64,000 bases of DNA from Cristatella mucedo (Eukaryota > Bryozoa > Phylactolaemata > Cristatellidae): assembly GCA_009760855.2 (NCBI GenBank), contig WPIO01000218.1, forward strand, positions 124,001 to 188,000. Direction: 5' to 3'. The position numbers and the translations under genes are program-made. Under the pieces are notes generated by a model. It saw nothing but the letters and a program-made list of their open reading frames with translations, searched no databases and was not told the DNA's origin. Each line of letters starts with the position of its first letter. The first letter of the stretch is position 1. Below, in pieces: positions 53,968-62,795 of the stretch.

Positions 53968-54742
53968 CCTCTAACTTTTCAGGTGGTTTTGCTTCAAGTC
54001 CGTACTCGCGGAGAAGCTCAATCACACGGTCGTTTGAGACGATATCATTGTTCGCCAAAATGTCGTCAACATACGAATCCGTGCCGGATCTGACCCGCTC
54101 ATCCATAGACAACACTTTATTTAAGATAACAGTCATTATTTTTGGTGCAACGTTAAGGCCGAAACCCAGACGAGTCAGGCAGTATCGGCGGCCATGAAAT
54201 TCAACCACCTGGTACTTCCACAATGATGGGTCTACGTGAATTTGCAAATAGGCCTTACGCAGGTCCACGACGCTTACGTTTCGTCCCATTCGCCGCCATG
54301 CACGAAGTTTATTACTGCACACGTCCCCTTCAGCCGTGTGGCTCGACACGAACTGGTTGAGCTCGCGATAGTCGAGGACGGGCCTCACTTTCCCTTTGCT
54401 GCTTTGGACCACCGCCATCAAGGGAATCAGCCCACCGCACTCCCCGTGAAAAGGTTGAAGCCAACCACACTTTATCCAGTCCTCCACTTCCCGTTCATAT
54501 TCTACTTCTACCTCAGCCGGGATGCGATACCAGGACACACGGTTCTGCAGCAAGGGGGCCTGGCCTGTACGCCTTCTTTCCAGTTCCAGCGCACGTGCCA
54601 CGCGCCATCGTGGAATATGGCAGTAAAATCTTTGTCGGAGACTGTAAGCTCGCTCAAATTTCCGACCTTTGCAATGAGCGAAACGTCGGTGGCCGGGGGA
54701 GAGTGAGGGCAGGTTACACTGTTTCTTTCGCCGCGGATGCAT
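53939..54742 (-). CDS. Reverse transcriptase of the LTR element
   Basis: RT motifs in order: VQSSKGKVRPVLDYRELNQF, NVSVVDLRKAYLQIHVD (first catalytic Asp), CLTRLGFGLNVAPKIM and TDSYVDDILANND (YVDD catalytic pair). Ends at a frameshift near 53,965. The first ~60 residues of the open frame overlap the protease-linker frame and are probably not native; the shift is near 54,560-54,600. Confidence 0.85.
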   Translation of the reverse strand: MHPRRKKQCNLPSLSPGHRRFAHCKGRKFERAYSLRQRFYCHIPRWRVARALELERRRTGQAPLLQNRVSWYRIPAEVEVEYEREVEDWIKCGWLQPFHGECGGLIPLMAVVQSSKGKVRPVLDYRELNQFVSSHTAEGDVCSNKLRAWRRMGRNVSVVDLRKAYLQIHVDPSLWKYQVVEFHGRRYCLTRLGFGLNVAPKIMTVILNKVLSMDERVRSGTDSYVDDILANNDIVSNDRVIELLREYGLEAKPPEKLEGGSCPRPPH

Positions 54743-55113
54743 CGGGTCGTTGGAGCCTCATTACCGAAGTCAACTTGGCCTTCACCGTCGTGCCCTACGC
54801 GGACGCCGCCTAGCGCTCTTATGACATCCATCCCAAGGATGACGTCCCAGCCAGCAATTATATCGGTCACCAAACAAGTAACCTCCAGCGGTACTCCTCT
54901 AATTAACAAACTGACCTTACACGTAGAGGTACAGAGAGCGCGGTCACCGTTCATCATCAAGATACCCTCCCTCGCAGGCTGCAGATCACGAGAGGAGGCC
55001 AGCACTGATGCAAGCACTGTGCGGGAGCAGCCGGTGTCGACAAGTGCAATAGCGAACTGGCCATTTAACATCACGCCAATGGAGGGCAGTCGCGCCGAAG
55101 TCAAGGGGAACAC
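54570..55113 (-). CDS. Aspartic protease region of the LTR element
   Basis: Retropepsin-like: ALVDTGCSRTVLAS contains the catalytic DTG, and IAGWDVILGMDVIRALGG is the conserved second flap/ILGMD motif. Processes Gag-Pol. The frame continues to 54,508, but after about 54,570 the RT frame is the meaningful one. It starts just after the gag stop in a different frame. Confidence 0.8.
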
Positions 55114-55139
55114 GCTGGCGCAGGTGTTGGCGGTTCCCC

Positions 55140-55865
55140 TTATTCGTTTTTTTGGTCGCCGAATTTTTTACCACACGCAGCAGCTAGATGATTCGGATCG
55201 CCGCAGATCCAGCAAGGTCGCGTGCGCGGCCCGCTGCGAAAAGGCCGGTCGGTGTACCGCCTTTGCGAGTCCGTCTTAGACTGCACCACGACGACACGGG
55301 TCTGAGCGAGTCGATCCTCGAAACGGCCGGCGAGACATGCCGCACTTGACGACACAAAGTTCCTCGACATTTCAACCAGCACCGGCAAATCAGCTTTGGT
55401 AAGCGAGCAGGCTGCTCGAAGTTGCCGCTTTACGTCATCGGGTAGGCCCGACACAAATGCGCACTTCAGCAAAGACTCCGGGGGATACGCAGGTGCCCCC
55501 GCTTGAGCAGCAAAGACAATAGACGCCAAGCGAACAAGGTCGGCCAAGATGACGTCTGGCGACTCACCCTCGCGAATTTTTCTGCTCGATAACTCGTCGT
55601 ACGCGCGGAAGCAATCGGGCGAATACGCGGCGCTGAGTGTGCGTTTCACCTTCGTATAGTCACGTTTATCACTGTCCACCAGCCCTTCATAGACGGCAAA
55701 AGCTCCGCCGGTTAAATACAAGGGCATGAGTGCGGCAAGATCGTCATCTTTAATCTTGTTCGTCTTGGCCACGGAGTCCAGTCGACGTACCCACGCGACG
55801 AAGTCCGTTTTGCCGTCATAAGGTTCGATTTTGCCTAGCATTACCATTGATGCCATCGACTCCAT
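55140..55865 (-). CDS. Gag of the LTR element
   Basis: Start chosen at ATG 55,865 (MESMASMVMLGKIEPYDG); the upstream 17 codons lie in leader/LTR sequence. A retrotransposon capsid-like part (TDFVAWVRRLDSVAKTNKI, then ESLLKCAFVSGLPDDVKRQL) precedes a basic linker and one CCHC zinc knuckle, CWICGDPNHLAAAC, which binds RNA during packaging. It appears open throughout, the best-preserved gene of this element. Confidence 0.85.
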   Translation of the reverse strand: MESMASMVMLGKIEPYDGKTDFVAWVRRLDSVAKTNKIKDDDLAALMPLYLTGGAFAVYEGLVDSDKRDYTKVKRTLSAAYSPDCFRAYDELSSRKIREGESPDVILADLVRLASIVFAAQAGAPAYPPESLLKCAFVSGLPDDVKRQLRAACSLTKADLPVLVEMSRNFVSSSAACLAGRFEDRLAQTRVVVVQSKTDSQRRYTDRPFRSGPRTRPCWICGDPNHLAAACGKKFGDQKNE

Positions 55866-55889
55866 CCCAAGAAATAGCTTGTGCTTCGA

Positions 55890-56169
55890 TGTGCCTTGCA
55901 CGAAGAACGCCCGCACAGAACCAACACCAACAGTTTATTCTACTACAGAGCAGAGGGAGCACGACTTCACTCGCCCCTCTCTCCCCACTGAATCCCCCTC
56001 CTCGCCCACGGCTGTTTTGGCCGACCCCGATGGTGAGTCCACCATCTGACTGTGGTTACCGGCCTGTCCAAACCACACCACAGGCGGACCACAGCTATGC
56101 ACCACCGGTGATGCTCCTGACAGCTGTTTAAGGAAGGAGTGGTACCGGCCTGCATATAATCAGACCACA
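55890..56169 (-). mobile_element. 5' LTR of the provirus
   Basis: Minus-strand TGTGGTCTGATTATATGCAGG start; an AATAAA signal lies near 55,935-55,940, followed by a GTTGGTGTTGG region. Shares blocks with the solo LTR at 52,618. The inner boundary is approximate. Confidence 0.6.
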
Positions 56170-56288
56170 GACGTAAATGGACAAAGATCATCTGAAGTAC
56201 CTCTGAAATATGGAGTACCTCAGGGCTCCGTGCTAGGTCCCGTTCCTTTCACAGTTTATACTCTCCCTCTTGCTGATGTGATTGCCAA

Positions 56289-56508
56289 TGGGCCGTCCAT
56301 AAACGACGTCACGCACCTAGGTGGAAAGAGGGTTCAGACTTCTGTGACGTTATATTTGAAGACTTATAGAAACTTAGCTTTGTGACGCTATATTTGAATT
56401 TATACGTTATATTTATATATTTGGTCTGACTTTTTGTGACGACTTGGGACGAGGGGGAGGGGGTGAAAAATCGGCCAAAATCGCGTGACGTGGTTTATGG
56501 ACGGCCCC
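56289..56508. mobile_element. MITE with GGGGCCGTCCAT termini, second copy
   Basis: 220 bp in LINE A RT sequence. The left terminus reads TGGGCCGTCCATAAACGACG (first base changed); the right ends TTTATGGACGGCCCC. Flanked by CAA and TAA; the intact LINE A sequence GATTGCCAAGCACAATC gives the pre-insertion state. Interior diverged from the copy at 50,080. Confidence 0.85.
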
Positions 56509-57582
56509 TAAGCACAATCTAGGCTTTCACTTCTATGAAGATGACACTCAGTTGTACCTTTCTTTGATCACTCCCAGCCTTCGAGCACCTCAAATTATCT
56601 CAACTTACTTGCTGCATGTATTAATGACATCCGCACATGGCTGGCAGCAAATTTTATAAAACTAAACGATGTTACAACTAACTTACTAATTATGGGCAAA
56701 CCCAGTGTGATTCAGAGATTGGAAAGGCCGACTCTCACAATTGGCTCTGCCAGCATATCTCCTGTCGAATCAGCTCGAAATCTAGGTGTCATATTACAAG
56801 GCGACCTCTCGTTAGACGACCATATCAGTGCTACAGTCAAATCTGCCTATTTTCAGCTTCATAACATTGCTAAAATTCAGGCTTTTTAGATAAGGATACC
56901 ACGACCAAGTTGGTCCATGCAGTCGTGACATCCCGTCTCGACTTCTGCAACTCACTGCTTACTGGCCTACCAGCATGTGCGATCAGGCGATTGCAGCTCG
57001 TGCAAAACTCTGCAGCTAGGCTTGTCTGTCGTGAGTGTCGCAGTTGCCACATTTCTCCACTTCTCGCAGACCGGCACTGGCTACCAGTCAAGCAACGGAT
57101 TGACTTCAAGGTTTTGTCGCTCACTTTTAGGTCCCTTCATTCTACTGCTCCAGCCTATCTCTCCGATATACTCCCCCATCAGGCTAAGCATCGTTCCACC
57201 AGCTTTTCGGAATCCAACAGTCTACAAATACCTCGTACAAACCTTAAATCATTTGGAGACCGTGCATTTAGTTCATATGCTCCCAAAGCCTGGAACTCCA
57301 TCCCGACCTGCGTCAGAACATCCCCTGACCTGACCACATTTAAAAGGAACCTAAAAACACGCCTATTTAGGACATCATTTAGTGAGTCCCTGTGATTCGT
57401 CCTTGATGTGCTTTTGCGTGCTGACACTGTGCATGCTGCCACTAACCACATTTGCATGCTGACCCTGTGCATGTCATCCCTAACCATATTATTCATTTTG
57501 TATGTTTTTTCAAGCATGATTTTACTTACCATTCGATTTCATTTCACTTTACAGCAAATGTAAAGCGCCTAGAGAGAGGAAA

Positions 57583-58262
57583 AATTTAACTAGCTCTTTA
57601 GTTCTGTCTCGGCTTGATTATTGTAATTCCCTTTTGGCTGGGCTACCAAAGAAAGCTATTATGCCACTACAGTGGACTATGAATTTGGCTGCGATGCTGG
57701 TCTTCAAGTCCCAGCGATTTAAGCACGTGTCTCCTTTGCTGAAAGAGCTAGAATTTTTGCCGGTTGAGCAAAGGATACAGAGCAAAGTTCTTATGCTGAC
57801 CAACCAGGCCCGCCACGGCTTGGCTCCTTCATACCTAGCTGAACTGCTGCATCAGTTTCAGACTGTTCGCGCCCTCAGGTCCTGTGTGGACAATAAATTA
57901 GCTGTCCCGTTCCTCAGCTTAAAGACAGTTGGCGACAGAAGCTTTAGCTCTGCAGGTCCTAGACTGTGGAACTCGCTTCCACAATTCTTACGCAACGACA
58001 TCTACTCTGCAACTGCCGACTATGGCACATCTTTTTCAGCGGTCCTGAACTGCTACTTCTATGCTACTCACTACCTCAACTGCTCTCCTAACTCTGCTAT
58101 GCTTCCCACTTTCTCTTTGTTGCGTGAGACGAAGTCTGTTGGCTACCGTATGCATACCGAAAGCCGCTTAGGCTGCGAGTGTGCTATACAAAACTCTCCT
58201 GCATAACACCCACATGGACTTTATGACTTTGTGGCGTTACTGACGGAGATACATTACATTAA
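57583..58262 (+). mobile_element. LINE B 3' end inserted in the LINE A tail
   Basis: 190-residue frame (57,634-58,206): LEFLPVEQRIQSKVLML, SSAGPRLWNSLPQFLRND. Ends GGAGATACATTACATTA. LINE A tail sequence stops at GCGCCTAGAGAGAG and resumes with AGTTCTCTGAGGGCCC, which places the insertion precisely. Confidence 0.95.
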
Positions 58263-58349
58263 GTTCTCTGAGGGCCCTTTATCAAGTGAATTATTGGTAT
58301 TATTATGATTATTATTATACCAATCACTGTTATCTATTTCTGCTTCTAA

Positions 58350-58424
58350 TTATATATCATGGATATAATAACCTACATTTAAACTCTCAATAATTTCTTC
58401 TAGTCCTTGTTTTTTCTCTGACAT
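58350..58424 (-). CDS. Short ORF fragment of Polinton module 3
   Basis: Starts MSEKKQGLEEIIESLNVGYY and stops after 24 residues. Follows the membrane protein by 8 bases on the same strand. Probably the front of a gene broken by a stop and the LINE A end. Confidence 0.3.
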   Translation of the reverse strand: MSEKKQGLEEIIESLNVGYYIHDI

Positions 58425-58431
58425 TGTTTTC

Positions 58432-58767
58432 TAAAAGCCTTGTCCATACTTTCCTGAACTAACGTCATGTACTATATCTTTTATAAATAGAGATAGATCA
58501 ACTATTCCTGTAACACCACTTAGAAAACCGCCTAATACATTAGCAGCTGCACCAATTAATTTAAGTGATTGGAGTACTTTAGGTACTGCTGTTTCAATTT
58601 TTTCTGATGCAGCTAGTGATAGTCTTGCAGCAATCTTTGGTACTACTTTTTTTTAACTACTTTCTCACCTACGTTTGTCGCTGTTTTAATACCTAAAACA
58701 ACATCTTTGGTAGTTGTAACTCCACTTTTCACATCTTCACCAACACCTTTACCAACTTTTCTCTGCT
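58432..58767 (-). pseudogene. Polinton structural protein with Gly/Ala-rich hydrophobic segment, frameshifted
   Basis: Minus-strand reading begins (no ATG) near 58,767 with GKGVGEDVKSGVTTTKDVVL. A frameshift in an A-run (near 58,648) moves it to a second frame with IAARLSLAASEKIETAVPK and a hydrophobic LGGFLSGVTGIVDLSLFI. The pattern fits minor virion/membrane-active proteins of Polinton-type elements. Divergent from the adjacent fibre gene. Confidence 0.45.
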
Positions 58768-58777
58768 TATATTATAA

Positions 58778-59471
58778 GTGATGGAAAAAGTAAAGAAAGT
58801 AAATGGTAATATTTTTACTAATCTTGATGCTAATAAGAATAGAATAACTAACTTAGGACTTCCTGTTGATACTGGAGATGCAATGAGACTAGATTATGCT
58901 ATTCTTAAAAGTGCTGGTAATAGTTCATTAGTAGGAAATCTAGCAACAGTATCAAGTCTAACTGAATTAATGCCTAAAAAAGGAGCAGTAATGAAATCAC
59001 AATTGAATTGTAAGAGTGTTGTTGGTATATCTGGTAATTCAGCAGATGGAACTGTTTACTCTGATCTAAGCCCTTGTAAAGTAATAAGCTATGGATTACT
59101 TAAAAGTATGACTGCAGTATTTCAAGTTAAGGCGATGTCAGGTATTGATATGGGAAATAAGAATATTACTAATGTATCAGGTGCAACGAAACAATATGTT
59201 GACACTAACAGAAAAGTATCATTTACTTACTTCGGTTTATCAAAGTATATTGTATCTTGATATGCTAGGTCTTAATATTACTGCTAATGGAAGTACAGGT
59301 AATCAGTTTCAACTTCAACAACTTACACCTGGTGATATGCTTATCATTGCTCCAGGTACAAATGTTCCCGTTGGGTATGCAACTAATCTTAAAAAATTCT
59401 TTCCTGGAGTATTACCTAATTATCTAATGGTATCTAATATTATGTATGCAACTAATAAAACTAATGCATAA
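58778..59471 (+). pseudogene. Fibre-like protein 1, module 3, one frameshift
   Basis: Frame 58,778-59,260 starts MEKVKKVNGNIFTNLDANKN; the motif NRITNLGLPVDTGDAMRLDY and a second weaker repeat (MGNKNITNVSGATKQYVD) follow. A frameshift near 59,250 shifts to the frame ending at 59,471, which includes LQQLTPGDMLIIAPGTNVPV, a head-like part. Same family as 2,386-3,684. Possibly the virion attachment fibre; inferred. Confidence 0.6.
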
Positions 59472-59620
59472 GTGGAGTTAACGAGTGATAATACCTATGG
59501 TGTAAGTGGTACAGTAGTCTTAATAATTAATATTGATGGAACGTGTAGGTATGCAATTGATAAGTTAACTGTTGCTTGTTGAATTACTTTCATAGATTTT
59601 CTTGTTAGTATTGTATAGAA
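59472..59620. other. Short AT-rich continuation after fibre 1
   Basis: Fragmentary frames resembling a continuation of the fibre head, closed by stops. Confidence 0.35.
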
Positions 59621-59944
59621 ATGTTGGGAAAGAGAATTCAACGAAAGTCTGGAAAGAATTGTATTAAGAAAACTGGTGATGTACTTAGTGGAAATCTAAA
59701 TATGGATAATAATCTTATAATAAATTTAGGAGATCCTGTTGATGCTGGTGATGCAGTAAATAGAAGATATATAGATACTAATTTTGTTACAGAGGTTTCT
59801 AGATCAACTACAAATGATTAAGATATTGATATGATTAATTTTAGAATGGTAGATCTTGCTAATCCTATGAATCCTAGTGACGGTGCAACTAAAGACTACG
59901 CTGATACTAAACTACCGCTAACAGGTGGGACAATTAGAGGTTAT
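59621..59944 (+). pseudogene. Fibre-like protein 2, module 3, cut by LINE A
   Basis: Starts MLGKRIQRKSGKNCIKKTGD, contains the 'GDVLSGNLNMDNN' shaft block, NLGDPVDAGDAVNRRYIDTN, and after a stop (59,819-59,821) NPMNPSDGATKDYADTKLPL then TGGTIRG, where LINE A begins. Highly similar in design to the middle piece at 2,966-3,363. Confidence 0.6.
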
Positions 59945-60606
59945 CACTGCTTACTGGCCTACCAGCATGTGCGATCAGGCGATTGCAGCTGGTGCAAAAC
60001 TCTGCAGCTAGGCTTGTCTGTCGTGAGCTTCGCGGTTGCCACATTATTCCACTTCTCGAGGACCTGCACTGGCTACCAGTGAGGCAACCGATTGACTTCA
60101 AGGTTTTGTCGCTCACTTTTAGGTCTCTTCATTCTATGGCTCCAGCCTATCTTTCAGATATACTACCCCATCAGGTTAAGCATCGTACCACCCGCTTCTC
60201 GGAATCCAACAATCTGGAAATACCTCATACAAACCTTAAATCCTTTGGAGACCGTGCGTTTAGCTCGTATGCTCCCAAAGCCTGGAACTCTCTCCCAACC
60301 TGTGTCAGAACATCCCATCACCTGACCACATTTAAAAGAAACTTAAAAACACCTATTTAAGACAGCATTTAGTGGGTCCCTGTGATTCGTCCTTGATGTG
60401 CTTAACTGTGTATGCTGCCACTAACCACATTTGTATGCTGACCCTGTGCATGTCACCCCTAACCATATTATTCATTTTGTTTGTTTTTCAAGCATGATTT
60501 TACTTACTATTCTATTGCATATCACTTTGCAGCAAATGTAAAGCGCCTAGAAAGAGATTAAGTTCTCTGAGGGCGCTTTATCAAGTGCAATATTATTATT
60601 ATAATT
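59945..60606 (+). mobile_element. LINE A 3' end, 5'-truncated
   Basis: C-terminal domain (DLHWLPVRQPIDFKVLSL, WNSLPTCVRTSHHLTTFK) readable at 59,983-60,360; complete 3' region and ATT tail near 60,590-60,606. Inserted between the fibre gene and the PolB relic. Confidence 0.9.
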
Positions 60607-60609
60607 ATT

Positions 60610-61540
60610 GTAACTCTTTTTTCAACATCTTCACCAGTTTTACTTAGAATGAATTTATTATAACTTTCCAAAGATTTCTTTAAAACTTTTCATTTGAATT
60701 TAATGGTTTCATTTCAGCACATATTTCGATATAGGGTTTGAGCCATCTTGATTGTTTAAACTTAAAGACTCTCTTTGCATTACATGTCACACCATGTGAT
60801 AAACAGAACTTTAAATATCTATAGTGAAGTAAATAGTCTTTCTTTAGAAGAAAGTCACACATCAATTTTGGAACATTACTTGCTCCTGTTTTGAACTTTC
60901 TTTAACTAGAATATTTACTACAATCAACAACTCTAGTACACGCACATAAAGGATATTCATCGTGTAAATCATGATAATACTCTAGAGTTTTTGTATCATA
61001 TTCAATATCAAAAACAAAGAAATAACCAGTATCTGATTCATCTTTTAATTTAATAATACAATCATTATTCCAACCTTAAGTTGAAACCTTCTCAATCTTT
61101 CCTTGTGGAAGAAGTTCAATCGTTGCTGTAGAATAAAGACTTGTTGCGCCTTGATGTGACACCCATGTTGTTGGTTTATCTTTATCATAACCAGGAACCA
61201 TAGAATTATTTGCTTTAACAAGTCTCCTATTTACTTGACATATTCCACCGCGAATAGATTTTTTAAACATATCATAATTATCTCTATCAGTTAACAACTC
61301 AATCTTTACTCCTGAAAACCAGAATACAGCAATCCATGAGAAGTTTGGTGTTGTGACAAAATTTGCAGGATCTATTTTTAATTTTGACATCAAACCTATT
61401 CTAAAACCTTCAAAGCAATCTGCAAGTAATAACACGTCTGTTAGTAAATATAAATTATGATATTCAAACATGTTTTTGCAAACAAACTCTTTGTTTGAAA
61501 TGTTTGAGTTTGTTTGAATGTTGAAATTTGAAATCATGAA
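60610..61540 (-). pseudogene. Polinton DNA polymerase B, palm-region fragment
   Basis: Frame 61,076-61,537 has EYHNLYLLTDVLLLADCFEG, DPANFVTTPNFSWIAVFWF, KIELLTDRDNYDMFKKSIRG and VPGYDKDKPTTW, all typical of Polinton PolB. At the motif A position the sequence reads GATSLYSTA without the expected Asp. A stop near 60,900 and a frame change lead to VFKFKQSRWLKPYIEICAE (60,680-60,865). The YxDTDS region and C-terminus are missing, cut by the LINE A tail. It complements, without obvious overlap, the N-terminal part at 48,251-50,010. Confidence 0.8.
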
Positions 61541-61544
61541 ACGT

Positions 61545-62795
61545 CAAACTTAGTGGTCATCAGGCCTGTTGTAACTCCATCAGCCAGACTTAACGCTTGA
61601 ATTTGGAATCCTCGCTCAATGTGCAATAAACCTCTGGTAATAAGCGACCTTAATTCTGAAAATGGTTTCGACCTGCTCGCCCTAACTGAAACTTGGCTGA
61701 AATCGATAAACTGCCCGACAATTAAAGACACTACTCCATCTGGTTTCCCGTTCTTTCACACCCCTAGATCAATCAAAACTGGAGGCGGAGTTGCTATTAT
61801 CGTGTGCTCGAAATTAAACTTCAAGCCATTTGCGGTACCCTGGAAGCAGTCTTTTGAATCAATTGTCCTGGTCTCACCAGAAAACAAGCTACCGATAGTC
61901 GCAGTAGTCTATCGCTCACCAGGTACCAAATCCTCCTTTATCTCAGATTTCTGCGATCTTATTTCGATTCTGTGTGCAAGAAATCGATCCTTCCTCGTTC
62001 TGGGTAACTTCAACGTTCACTTTGATAACTGATCTGACGCTTTCAGCAAAGAATTTCGTGCATTGACTGATTCGTTGTCTCTTGTGACTCGTGTGCATGG
62101 CCCTACCCACATCAAGAGTCACACACTCGACCGGATTTTCTCATACAACTGCACTTTGTCATCACAAATTATTACCAAATCCTGTTTATCTGACCACATG
62201 CAGATCTCATTCAATCTGCAGTGTGCACCACGTCCTCCTCTAAAATAACCTGTGAATCGCGAAACCTCAAGACCCTTGACATTGATGCTGTCCGTGCGAG
62301 AATATCTGCTTCACCTCTGCTGCTCAGTTCTCTCTCCGATCTCTCATCATTGGTAGATAGCTACAACATGACACTAGCTGACAAGCTCGACGAGTTTGCA
62401 CCTCTGACTAAGCTCACTGTGAGCACCCGCCCAGATGGCCAATGGTTTACCACAGACATTAAACTAGCCAGGTCTACTAAACGAAAGGTTAAAAGAGCAT
62501 ACAAAACATCCGGACTAACTGTTCATCGACAGGCATATGAAGACTACTGTAGGTCGTACCAATCCATCCTAGCAAAGGCCAAGTCTAGCTTCTATAAAAC
62601 ATTGTTGAATCACAGATGCACAATCCAAAACAGCTGATTTCGACAATAAACCATCTCCTCAACCGCTCCCAGATTAGCTCCTTACCTGATGATCCTTGTG
62701 ATGATCTAGCCGATCGCTTTTTTCGATTCTTTGTGCAGAAGATAGACACGATCAGGAAATCCATCCCTGCGATGACAAGACCACCCCACTAGAAT
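61545..62795 (+). mobile_element. LINE A endonuclease fragment, truncated at both ends
   Basis: Starts inside the 5' region at TTAGTGGTCATCAGGCCTGT. EN motifs: LTETWLKSINCPTIKD, VVYRSPGTKSS and LGNFNVHFDN (Asp of GDFN replaced by Asn); a TGA (62,030-62,032) follows, then a frame with LSDHMQISFN. The last part continues to 62,637 and beyond, where the sequence reads past the point at which the copy at 21 ends. Very close to 53,030-53,247 in sequence. Confidence 0.9.

Larger units (their letters stand above)
53248..56169 (-). mobile_element. Truncated Ty3/gypsy-like LTR retrotransposon
   Basis: Order on the minus strand: 5' LTR (about 56,169-55,890), gag, protease, RT, RNase H, then an abrupt end at 53,248 against LINE A. 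The integrase and 3' LTR are missing. The Ty3/gypsy-like placement rests on gene order, the DTG protease and RT style. It lies in the RT part of the host LINE A, and one deletion could explain both the missing LINE segment and the missing provirus 3' half. Confidence 0.85.
52112..58320 (+). mobile_element. LINE A copy hosting four nested insertions
   Basis: LINE A segments at 52,112-52,617, 52,982-53,247, 56,170-56,288, 56,509-57,580 and 58,263-58,320 run in order from the family 5' end to the 3' tail. The 5' end carries a short duplication (CTCCTGACATAGA at 52,122 and 52,149). EN motif LTETWLKSINCPTIKD is present; the rest of the EN and the first half of the RT are deleted around the provirus. 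The frame at 56,692-57,395 encodes late RT and the C-terminal domain (RHWLPVKQRIDFKVLSL). The host copy is inactive. Confidence 0.9.
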
